Shown here: positions 37,201-46,324 of the stretch, one piece after another
Layout: every line of letters begins with the position of its first letter
Numbering within the stretch: position 1 is the stretch's first letter
From: Anisus vortex
Lineage: Eukaryota > Mollusca > Gastropoda > Planorbidae
Assembly: GCA_949126835.1 (NCBI GenBank)
Contig: OX421507.1
Location: forward strand, 13,381,852 to 13,445,851
Length of the DNA: 64,000 nucleotides
Direction: 5' to 3'
Made by a program: the position numbers and the translations under genes
Notes under the pieces: generated by a model
Databases searched by the model: none
What the model was told of the DNA's origin: nothing
What the model saw: the letters and a program-made list of their open reading frames with translations, nothing else

Positions 37201-39679
37201 AAATGAATCTTCACATGGTTAAAAGCATGATAAAGCCTATTTTTAAATTTATCTACATATGACAAAAGTCCAATCGGTTCACTGTCCGTTAGCCAAGTTT
37301 CATGTAGAAGTTTCAACGGACCTCTGACTGAGTGTCCTAACACAAGTTCGAATGGGCTAAACCCCAGGGATTCCTGAGTGGCCTCCCTTGCAGCGAACAG
37401 TACATAAGGCGCACCCTTATCCCAGTCTTTCTCGTTTTCATAACAGTACTTTTTAAGCATCGATTTTAATGTCTGATGAAACTTTTCCAGAGCTCCCTGG
37501 CTCTCAGGATGATAGGCACTTGATAGCCTATGGCTTATCCCTAATTGTTCCATGACTTGTTTGAAAATGTTCGAAGTAAAGTTAGTCCCCTGGTCGGACT
37601 GTACTGTCTTCGGTAGGCCATAACGTGTGAAGAAATTTGTCAGGGCGTCTACCACCTTCACTGTTGTTATGTTCCGCAACGGAATGGCTTCCGGGAAGCG
37701 AGTGGATGAACACATGACTGTGAGCAGGTATTGAAAACCGGCTTTTGTTTTCGGCAACGGGCCCACGCAATCAATGAGTATATGACTGAATGGTTCGTCG
37801 AACGCTGGTATCGGCTGGAGTGGAGCGACAGGAATTCGTTGGTTAGGACGTCCTACCATTTGGCATACGTGGCAAGTCTTGCAGTATTGTTCGACATCTC
37901 TTCTCAGTCCTGGCCAGTAGAAGTAAGGGAGGATACGGTGGTGCGTTTTTCGGACTCCCATGTGACCAGCGAAAGGAAGATCATGCGCCATACGCAGTAT
38001 ATCTTGACGATAGCACTTAGGTATTACAATCTGGTGAATACTGTCCCACTCGTTTGTACCTGAGTTGAGCGGTTTCGACTTTCTCATCAACACTTCATCT
38101 TTCATGTGGAAACATTCCGCCATTGCATCTGCAGTCTTTTCATCAACAGCTTTCATTCTGAGTTGCATTATTACTTCGTCATTCAATTGTTCTTTCACCA
38201 ATTTCTGCTTTGGTGACAAAATGTTATCGTTCTCGGTTGCATCACCAGTTGTTAGTTCAGCAAAGAACGTAGCACTTAAATCGATGTCAGGTGTTTCTGT
38301 TATCACTGTTTCATTCGCATGTGTTTCTTCAGAACAGACAAACACATCTTTCGTTGCACTACACGGCGTAGCAGGAGTCTTTACCGACTTCTTTTTCTGC
38401 ATTGCTCTTGTCAGTGCACATGTTGGGCGTTCATTGGCAGGACGTAGGTTTTTGTCCTCCGCCATCTTTGTCTCCAACACTTTAACCATGGGCTCGACAG
38501 TGACTCTGCCGCCCATAATGTCATTTCCTAATATCATGGAAACGCCTTTGACGGGTAGTGCTAGCCTTACTCCCACTACGATGTTACCTGTAAAAATATC
38601 CGACTCGAGTTTTATTCTGTGCAGTGGAGCTTCCACAGCCTCCATACTAGCACCTCTCAGCACAACAGACTCACCGGTACTGGTGGCATCTGTTAACGGC
38701 ACACTGCCCTCCAGGATCACGCTGACAGCAGAACCCGTGTCACGTAATATCTGTATTTTCTTCTTGCTGAGTACATCGACTTCTGTCGACACTGTCCCCT
38801 CGTAGACAAAGGGTCGAAAATCGGATAGGTCGTCCTCTTCCGGGACTTCAGGAACCATCTGTTCCTCACGGCCTTCTGAAAGCATAATAGATTGAGTACA
38901 GCTATTCTCTTTTACCTTAGATAGACTGTTCTCAAAAACCATCGACTCCACAACTATGGGCGATGCCGGCCGCATTTCTTTTGAGTTTCTTGACCCTGTG
39001 TTGCACACTTCTTCTGTCTGCTTGCTATCTTTCTGCACTCTGGCACAGTGTAGAATAGCACCTTGCTTCTTGGTAAGGATCCAACAATCTTTCTTCATGT
39101 GGCCCTCTTTCTTGCAATTGAAACATACCACCTTTGCTTTATTTACATCTGTCTGCTTCCTGAAATGAACTAAGTTACTATTATTATTTACACCACTGTT
39201 CTTATTATTGTTTTCACTTGTCTCTTTTGGTTTACTAGCCTCCTTGGACTCTGGTTTGTGCACTTTGGGTTTGTCAGCATAATATGGCTTTATGCTGGCG
39301 TGAATTATGGCATAGTTATCTGCCAATCTAGCAGCTTCATGCACATCTTCAACCCCTCGGTCTGAGATGTGAGTTTTAATATCCACTCGAATACAATCAT
39401 TGAATTCCTCAAACAATATTAGGTTCTTGAGTTTATCAAACTCACTTACATTCTGTGACCTTAGCCACTGTTCTAACATTTTCTCCTTTTGTCTCAAAAA
39501 GTCTACATGAGTTTGATCATATGCCTTCTTTCTGTCTCTAAATAGCTTTCTATATTTTTCTGGTGTCAGGGAATAACTTTTCAGCACCCTATCTTTGATC
39601 ACTTTATAGTCATTTATTTCCTCGGGTGTTAAACTCAACACTACGTCCAATGCTTTTCCTTTGTTGAGAGTTGACCTTA
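32473..39679 (-). repeat. 3.6-kb internal tandem duplication of element 2
   Basis: Unit 1 (32473-36056, 3584 bp) and unit 2 (36057-39679, 3623 bp) are nearly identical. The only length difference I find is 38 bp missing from unit 1 at 34242/34243. At the junction (36055-36057) the sequence passes from GTTGACC to GCATTTACTGG through a shared TTA. That is a 3-bp microhomology joining Gag (about residue 210) to RT. Protein comparison shows only three residue differences. Confidence 0.92.
34243..36056 (-). pseudogene. Second copy of Gag (partial) - protease - integrase zinc domain
   Basis: Repeats residues about 210-815 of the upstream copy: Gag core, CCHC knuckle (CFNCKKEGHMKKDC), protease (ILRDTGSAVS) and the integrase HHCC domain (HMGVRKTHHRI...CKTCHVC). 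It begins in the middle of Gag because of the duplication junction. It ends in a frame shift at the 38-bp deletion. It differs from the other copy by one W/R change after the protease. It has no start codon of its own in native context. Confidence 0.9.
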
Positions 39680-40301
39680 ACAATAAAGCCATCTTATCAT
39701 CAGGGAACTGATAATCTACAGCTATCCTCTCAAAAAGCAAAAAGAAATCTTGAACATCTTCTTCTCTGAATATAGGCAAGTGTTGCTTCATTGCGCTAAT
39801 ATCCATACCGTTGCTGTCCCTACGATGGTCAGGTCTGTTCATGCGTGCCATCTCTATCCTTTCTCTGCTTTCAATCCTAATTCTTTCATTTTCCCTTTCA
39901 GTTTCTATCCTAATTCTTTCATTTTCCCTTTCAGTTTCTATCCTAATTCTTTCCAATTCCATTCTCTTCATAGCTAATTGGAATTTTAGGTTTTCACTCA
40001 ACCCTTCATCTTCATCATTGTTTGATGATCTAGATGACATATTTCTTACCTCGTCTCCGTGGGCAATTACCTCGCCCCCACTGGGAGCTACATAACCTTC
40101 ATTGATATCGTTCTGTCCCACTTCAACTACACTACCAGTGTTCATGGCATTCTGCCCGTTCAAACATGTTATAATTTCTTTGGTCAAACGATTACGATTA
40201 GGTCTTGCCTGTCCTGCCTCAATCCCAAAGGACTCAGCTAATTCTTTTAGTTCAGCAAATGACATGGCATTAAGTTCCTCACTTGATATATTCGAAGCCA
40301 T
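36057..40301 (-). pseudogene. Gag-Pol polyprotein of element 2, truncated within RT by duplication junction
   Basis: An open frame of about 1413 native residues starts at the ATG at 40301. An N-terminal Gag region has a charged repeat (ERIRIETEREN, three tandem copies, about residues 118-145), probably coiled coil. A CCHC knuckle lies from about C393 and the protease Asp at about 521. The integrase HHCC domain and D,D,E core (first Asp about 844) follow. The RT runs past the YLDD box and ends at VKPVNAK. There the frame enters the repeated Gag in the wrong phase and stops after 24 foreign residues (35988). Most of RT is present, but the connection domain and RNase H are missing from this frame. 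Confidence 0.9.
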
Positions 40302-40544
40302 AGTATAGCGTTCGAAATATTTGTTATAGTAGAGTAGTATATATTGTATAATAAAATATAAAGTTCCAACTTACGATTTGTCCAGAAATTTGCACAATAT
40401 AATATTAAACACTTCGTGGAATCTTCACACTTCCCAAGGAATAAAAACGCAAACCAGTTCTCTCCTCTTTTTAAAAAGAATAGTTTCACAGTCCTGAAAA
40501 CGAAACACAAATATGCCGCTCTCAGTACTACTAATGTCACAAAA

Positions 40545-40719
40545 TATTTATAGGTCAGGAAAAATATAACTCAAATTTTCCAGACGAGATCAACAAATTT
40601 TTTCCAATCCTAGATCAGGAAAAGTAGAACTCAAATATACCGATCGAGACCACTAAATCTTGTTAATCCTAGGTCAGGAAAAGTAGAACTCAAATATACC
40701 GGGCGAGACCACCAAATTT
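40545..40719 (-). repeat. Three 60-bp leader repeats with primer-binding-site-like cores
   Basis: Repeats start at about 40552, 40612 and 40671 on the plus strand (AGGTCAGGAAAA...ACTCAAAT...CGAGA.CA..AAAT). The copy nearest the LTR contains on the coding strand TGGTGGTCTCGCCCGGTA (40714-40697), 5 nt inside the LTR end. This begins TGG like a primer binding site, but I cannot name the tRNA. The two distal copies carry degenerate versions. Confidence 0.7.
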
Positions 40720-41395
40720 TGTTACGTCCACAATCCCCTTGTGGCCAGAGCTGTGTAGATCTTGCTGATAATTCTCGTTAGTCCTAGGGGAGACTTTAAT
40801 CATTAGTATTTATGTTTCAGTATTACACGAACTCTTCTTATAGTCCTGGGCACAAATTCAGTATTTGTATTCCAACATTTCCTTTCTTGTATACTATGGT
40901 AGTAGATAAATCTTATAGTAATGTATTCAACACAATAGGATAGTAATTTGACAAGGAAGCTTCAGTGTAACTGTTGTTGATAGTTTATTTCAGGTGGTAT
41001 GTTCAATATATACAATATATCTATTATGTACAGTTAGAATAAAATAGTGCAAACACAAACGTTCTCAAAGGAACATATTTTGAAACTCTCCGTCTTTCAG
41101 ACAAAACAAATCATTAAATACTATCCGAGTGGTGCAAGGGATAGACCCATTACCAGTAGGGGTGAAAATCATGGTATCATTACAAAACTCATAACAAAAA
41201 CGATAGGAACTTCCCCTATTAAATAATGAGTCGTTCCCAGACTCTGAGAATTTAAGATCAACACAGAATCCCAACATTACCTAGAACCTTTTGTTTTCCT
41301 ACTAAACGTCCTAATATTGTGTGTAGTAAGAAAAGAGAGAGAGAGAGGAATAAACATTGCGTGTTCCAATTCTTGGAAAAACAATATACATGACA
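40720..41395 (-). repeat. 5' LTR of element 2 (676 bp)
   Basis: Direct repeat of 29946-30603 with an 18-bp insertion and about three substitutions. It carries a short GA microsatellite (41334-41346) and is followed by the duplication CAAC. Confidence 0.93.
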
Positions 41396-41780
41396 CAACC
41401 ATCTCAGCTTTCGTCGTTTTTACAGTTGAAAGGACTGCCTCCGCCAGATTATGGACCCGGAGCAAGACATAATCATTTGTTTTTCTTTCTTGATAGCGTA
41501 TTCCTAATAACTTTCTATAGTATTTGTTATCAAAGGCCTGAATTCTTCTCTCAGCATCTGCATTCAGTGTCCAGCTTTCGCAGCCATATAAAAATACGGA
41601 AAGTAGGGCCTACCAGTGATGAGTATAATTTTATTTTCACTGGGAAGATGATATTACTATTCCATAATTTTTTCATTGCTTGATGGAGTAGGCCAGGCTA
41701 AGTCGAGTTTTTATATCCTTTATAGAGATCCATTGACTTGTCTAGTTTTTGTTTTTTTTTACCAAATTTCAAAGCAAAAA
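41396..41780 (-). mobile_element. LINE RT C-terminus, 5' part, split by element 2
   Basis: The minus strand encodes WNSNIIFPVKIKLYSSLV, then YGCESWTLNADAERRIQAF and DNKYYRKLLGIRY. This is a well-known LINE ORF2 region after the RT palm. Its 3' continuation is at 29728-29945. It was therefore present before element 2 inserted. Confidence 0.85.
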
Positions 41781-42844
41781 GCCCAGATATCATCAATCTC
41801 AGAAAGCATTGTCTGTCATAATTGAAACACTCATAATCCCCCATTTTTTTCACTGGATGTCTAATGACCCTTTTTTTTTTAAATTACAAAGCTGCTTTTA
41901 ATCTCGTGACTGGCTATGTCACCCTGAAGTCTAATCGAAGTATGACCTCTTTTTTCATTGCAGAACTGGTATTGTCAGATTAAATAAAGCCAACTAATAC
42001 CATGTCGCGCAATAGGAAGTCATGTAATAAACGATAGTGTAATACGAGGTCATGTAAAAGACGGTCATATGATTGTCATGCCCCTTGTGGCCTCGCCCTG
42101 CCTTCCACATACTTCAGAAAAGTGACGTTAATTCATGTTACATTCTTTAAAATTATAAATTTTATATTGCGCTTAGCTTGGTTGAACTGGATCGCTTAAA
42201 ATTGTAGGGGAATAAATTAATTTTATTTTACATTTTCAACAAAAGAATAAGAATGTCACTAAACAAATTCCCTTTTATGTGGGGGCCCCAGTTCCAAGGG
42301 AACATGTGGAACATGCATAAATACGCCACAGGTTATGTCATTAATTTAAAGACCGACATTGATACATTTAACTTGGTATTATATTTGTATAGTCTTCAAC
42401 GCAGAGATTTTTCAATGAGTGTTCCGTCTTTGACTGGTACTTGACGTCGACATGGGAATAGTAAATGCATAGTGGCAGCTTCAAGGCCATACAAACTACT
42501 CGTATGCCGAGGGTAACGCAGAGATAAATAATCTTCTTTTATCAGCTCTTGTGTCTTAAACCGAGTAACCCAAAATGGGCTAAAGCATGGGGGACAGCCT
42601 CTTCCACATCCTCCAATGTGGCCTCTGTTACGGCGATAAGTACCGTCGTGCTTTCGGGAGGACGATGGTAAAGCTGGAAAGGGGGTGGGGGTGGGGCAAG
42701 AATACATGACAAAGTCTTCCAAAAGCCAAACTCTTGAATCCTGACCGCGTCAGTTACAACGCCCGCTACATAACAGAACGGCTTGTTTTCGCTGATAACT
42801 TGAGCGAAAGAATAAGTAGTTGTAGCAGTAGTATTGTAATCCCG
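41781..42844. other. Intronic sequence with unassigned minus-strand frames
   Basis: Two overlapping minus-strand frames (42396-42722 and 42542-42853) have no recognised domain. A good polypyrimidine-AG (CCCCCTTTCCAG) near 42684 looks like an acceptor. Translation after it has no TM5 and the phase-correct GPCR continuation is at 20855, so I do not call an exon. Confidence 0.4.
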
Positions 42845-43020
42845 TCGGGCCATATTGATCTACAGGGCTGGTGAAAAAAGCGTCCATCAGTATCTGTGGC
42901 CACGGCATACTAGGGGATAGTGTCGCCAGCACAATGCCCAGCCGCTTTCACTTTGGCCCAACTAATGGCAGGTACCCATCAGAGCTGGGTATACTCAGTG
43001 CTAAGGACACCCGCTAGAAA
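42845..43020 (-). mobile_element. SINE fragment (family of 49370-49615)
   Basis: In reverse it matches the 3' two thirds of the SINE at 49370-49615: CCCAG.TCTGATGGGTACCTG, TATGCCGTGGCCACAGATAC and the GATCAATATGGCC end. The tRNA head is missing or eroded. It lies in GPCR intron 2 just past exon 2. Confidence 0.6.
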
Positions 43021-43187
43021 AATTAGAACGATCCCTTCACCATTAGTTAATGCCCAAAATGGCGACCGCCCCAGTGCCTCTGACAGGAGATTATCATCCG
43101 CATTTAAACTATAAGGAAAATGTAGATCCATGCTAACCTTAACTTAAACGCTGGTTTTGGATGTGATACAACGACTATAAGATTTAC

Positions 43188-43474
43188 CTGTGGTCGTGGA
43201 GCATTGCATCTTGTTCGTGGTGACCTGGGGAAGAGTGTGCGTGGTCCATATCGGGAAGTGGTAACACAGCAAGGAGAAGAGAAGCAGAGCCAAGAGGATC
43301 GATTTGGCCTTCCTCGGCGTGCAGAGGCCGTTGAGGCGTTGCGGGTAGCATATGCACACGAAGTTCTCCAGAGTTACCATGACGACCATCCACACAGACA
43401 TGAAGCCCGACACGTAGGTCAAAAGGCCGATGATCTGGCACACGCCTTCGTTGTGACACCAGGTGACGTCTACA
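43188..43474 (-). CDS. GPCR exon 2: TM3, intracellular loop 2, TM4
   Basis: A 287-bp exon encoding residues about 112-208. It contains the loop-1 cysteines (WCHNEGVC, C124 being the usual TM3 disulfide partner), TM3 (GLLTYVSGFMSVWMVVMVTL), a divergent DRY box (E148-N149-F150), loop 2 (YPQRLNGLCTPRKAK), TM4 (SILLALLLFSLLCYHFPIWT) and the loop-2 cysteine C203. The acceptor is GATGTCTGTTCTAG|TG and the donor ACAG|GTAAAT. The acceptor region is itself the first partial unit of the intron-1 minisatellite. Class A fold; similarity to invertebrate peptide receptors is inferred from topology, and the ligand is unknown. Confidence 0.9.
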
Positions 43475-43479
43475 CTAGA

Positions 43480-44795
43480 ACAGACATCGGGTTGAAGTAA
43501 TGTACAGGGCAGAGAGAGACACTCACAGACATCGGGTTGAAATAATGTACAGGGCAGAGAGAGACACTCACAGACATCGGGTTGAAATAATGTACAGGGC
43601 AGAGAGAGACACTCACAGACATCGGGTTGAAATAATGTACAGGGCAGAGAGAGACACTCACAGACATCGGGTTGAAATAATGTACAGGGCAGAGAGAGAC
43701 ACTCACAGACATCGGGTTGAAATAATGTACAGGGCAGAGAGAGACACTCACAGACATCGGGTTGAAATAATGTACAGGGCAGAGAGAGACACTCACAGAC
43801 ATCGGGTTGAAATAATGTACAGAGCAGAGAGAGACACTCACAGACATCGGGTTGAAATAATGTACAGGGCAGAGAGAGACACTCACAGACATCGGGTTGA
43901 AATAATGTACAGGGCAGAGAGAGACACTCACAGACATCGGGTTGAAATAATGTACAGGGCAGAGAGAGACACTCACAGACATCGGGTTGAAGTAATGTAC
44001 AGGGCAGAGAGAGACACTCACAGACATCGGGTTGAAATAATGTACAGGGCAGAGAGAGACACTCACAGACATCGGGTTGAAGTAATGTACAGGGCAGAGA
44101 GAGATACTCACAGACATCGGGTTGAAATAATGTACAGGGCAGAGAGAGACACTCACAGACATCGGGTTGAAGTAATGTACAGGGCAGAGAGAGACACTCA
44201 CAGACATCGGGTTGAAATAATGTACAGGGCAGAGAGAGACACTCACAGACATCGGGTTGAAGTAATGTACAGGGCAGAGAGAGACACTCACAGACATCGG
44301 GTTGAAATAATGTACAGGGCAGAGAGAGACACTCACAGACATCGGGTTGAAGTAATGTACAGGGCAGAGAGAGACACTCACAGACATCGGGTTGAAATAA
44401 TGTACAGGGCAGAGAGAGACACTCACAGACATCGGGTTGAAATAATGTACAGGGCAGAGAGAGACACTCACAGACATCGGGTTGAAGTAATGTACAGGGC
44501 AGAGAGAGACACTCACAGACATCGGGTTGAAGTAATGTACAGGGCAGAGAGAGACACTCACAGACATCGGGTTGAAATAATGTACAGTGCAGAGAGAGAC
44601 ACTCACAGACATCGGGTTGAAATAATGTACAGGGCAGAGAGAGACACTCACAGACATCGGGTTGAAGTAATGTACAGGGCAGAGAGAGACACTCACAGAC
44701 ATCGGGTTGAAATAATGTACAGGGCAGAGAGAGACACTCACAGACATCGGGTTGAAATAATGTACAGGGCAGAGAGAGACACTCACAGACAAGAT
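43480..44795. repeat. 45-bp minisatellite, about 29 copies, in GPCR intron 1
   Basis: Unit TGTACAGGGCAGAGAGAGAC + ACTCACAGACATCGGGTTGA + AATAA. As 45 is divisible by three, the array stays open in several frames on both strands. Most units are identical. A single A/G variant (GAAATAA versus GAAGTAA) alternates regularly from about 43980 to 44400. On the gene strand every unit carries GTGAGT followed by a CT run. Confidence 0.95.
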
Positions 44796-44854
44796 GAGGA
44801 TGTCTAGGGTACGCTGATAGGTGGATAAGTAAAAAAGAAAGTAAACTATCCATT

Positions 44855-45030
44855 TGGGACCAAAGTTGATCTATAGGGCAAGTGAAGAAGCCTTCACACG
44901 TTTCCATGGCCACGGCATGCTAGAGAATTACGCGGTCAGCACAATTCCAAAGCCGCCTTAATTGTCCGCAAGTTCTGTCAGGTACACTGGGTAGACTCAG
45001 TGACACCCTCCAGACCCGAGAAGGACTCCA
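44855..45030 (-). mobile_element. SINE fragment (family of 49370-49615)
   Basis: The reverse strand shows TACCCAGTGTACCTGACAGA, CATGCCGTGGCCATGGAAAC and ...TAGATCAACTTTGG, parallel to the SINE at 49370 and the fragment at 42845. Diverged, head lost. It lies in intron 1. Confidence 0.55.
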
Positions 45031-45334
45031 AGCCTTCCACAGGATTCAGTAGAGATTAGAGGACAGCAGAATGAAAAGTAAGAGCGTATACTTATAGAGA
45101 ACGAAAAAGTGATAAAGACAGACAGATAGACAGACAATGCATTTTGATAAGTACATTAAAAGCAAGATGATACATTTAATGCTTAGAAACGTATATATGA
45201 AATACAATTTTAAAATCTATTTGTCTGTCTTATGACCAAACAATCAATCAATCTATTAGACTTTTAGTCATGCTATCTATTAATCTACCAAAGACTTCTA
45301 ACAACAGACATGACTACAGTTCTGGTCGACTTAC

Positions 45335-45669
45335 CGGTCAAGCCATACAACGAACAGCGAGACAAGAAAGAACGTATCCGTCACACACTTGCACAGCAGA
45401 TAGCTGACACAGGACTTGACCCTCATGGACTTCTTCAGGAACACCGCCACGGACGCCACATTGCCCAACATTCCTAGCAGACACACGATGGGTACGTAGT
45501 GCTTCTGAACCTCTGAAAGAGTCACGAAACGAGCTTCTTCCTTTACAGCATAGTAGTCGGTGTTCCGTTGGTCGTACTGGTTCTCGTGCGGTGTGTTCCA
45601 TGTGGTATTCACTACTGTGTCGTTTGTATCTCCAAAGCTGTCATAGATCCTTATCTCTTGGAATTGCAT
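45335..45669 (-). CDS. GPCR exon 1: N-terminus, TM1 and TM2
   Basis: Encodes residues 1-111 plus two bases of codon 112. Two N-glycosylation sites (N16-D-T, N21-T-T) lie in a short extracellular N-terminus. TM1 is about 58-79 with the conserved Asn in GMLGN (N70). TM2 is about 88-110 with the conserved Asp (D98 in CVTDTFF). The donor is CCG|GTAAGT. I chose the ATG at 45669 because TTTTTACCCAG ends one base before it and looks like an acceptor. The open frame extends upstream to an ATG at 45768, so a longer start cannot be excluded. No signal peptide is evident, as usual for class A receptors. Confidence 0.85.
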
Positions 45670-45769
45670 GCTGGGTAAAAATGTATGACAAAAATTGAAC
45701 AAGTCATTAAAAGACCCATAATAACAGAGTTTGTCGTATAAATCTTTCAAAGTATAAAAAAAAACCAAG

Positions 45770-46075
45770 GCGCCAAAAGCTAAATAGACGCAAAAATGAC
45801 ATGGTATCGATTTTTTTTTTAAAGTTGAAGAATTATCATTATAATATCATATTCATATTCGTGTCGTATCTTATACATATATGAATCACCAAAAGTATGG
45901 TTGTGTGGGCATGTGTGTACATACCGTTAATCTTTTTTTTTGTATACTGGACAAAATGACATGAATTTGCCAGGAATATTCTTTGTGTTACTGCGGTGAA
46001 CTCTGTCAAGGTTTTATATTTTTTTTAATGACCGTTTCGGTCATTTCGGTCAAAAATGAGAATAAAAGCAAAAAA
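45770..46075. other. Upstream or 5' intron sequence of the GPCR gene
   Basis: AT-rich, no promoter elements that I can support. A 5' UTR exon could lie here or further right. Confidence 0.35.
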
Positions 46076-46324
46076 AGAAAATTCTTTTAAATCAAGAAAT
46101 AAGTTTGGGATTATAAATAGGTGATTTTTTCACGTCTGACATTCACAATCCATCGTTTTCTTTTGACAACATCTTTTGGAAATGAAATAAAATGTAATCC
46201 CCTAAATCTTTTCGTACAACCAGTAACTCATCACACAGACCTGCTTTGAAGCAAATGAACGAATGGAATCGGAAATATTTTACAATTCAACCTTTATGCA
46301 TGCATAATATTTAAGACTTGTCAA
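46076..46324 (+). mobile_element. MITE family A, partial copy 3
   Basis: Right-hand part only: AGGTGATTTTTTCACGTCTG, GACATTCACAATCCATCG, CAACCAGTAACTCATCACAC and the terminal TTTAAGACTTGTCAAT. More diverged than copies 1 and 2; the left part is gone. Confidence 0.7.

Larger units (their letters stand above)
29946..41395 (-). mobile_element. Gmr1-like LTR retrotransposon with internal tandem duplication (element 2)
   Basis: 11450 bp on the minus strand, flanked by the 4-bp duplication CAAC (29942-29945 and 41396-41399). LTRs begin TGTCATG and end CGTAACA on the coding strand. The pol order is protease-integrase-RT-RNase H, as in element 1, but the protein sequence is clearly a different family. 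About 3.6 kb (Gag middle to RT) is present twice in tandem. It lies in GPCR intron 2 in the same orientation as the gene, inside an older LINE fragment. The region between RNase H and the 3' LTR (30604-31848) has no env-like frame. Confidence 0.93.
20698..45669 (-). other. Class A GPCR gene locus (three exons visible, 3' part missing)
   Basis: The visible locus covers 25 kb on the minus strand. Exons are 45669-45335, 43474-43188 and 20855-20698. All donors are GT (GTAAGT, GTAAAT, GTTAAC) and all acceptors AG. Exon phases match exactly (2+1, 1+2, ending in phase 0), giving about 260 continuous residues. Intron 1 is 1860 bp and intron 2 is 22332 bp. Intron 2 contains an 11.45-kb retrotransposon in the same orientation and a 5.75-kb minisatellite. 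Exons for TM6, TM7 and the tail should lie further left, probably outside the window. A 5' UTR exon may lie to the right, because an acceptor-like sequence directly precedes the first ATG. Confidence 0.85.

Noticed and set aside
42396..42853. Minus-strand frames near a good polypyrimidine-AG, considered as GPCR exon 3
   Set aside because: No TM5 or other receptor motif; the phase-matched TM5 exon is at 20855-20698.
43470..44913. Long frames of 435-589 residues on both strands over the 45-bp array
   Set aside because: They are periodic translations of a 45-bp minisatellite (45 = 15 codons). Only the segment at 43188-43474 is real exon.
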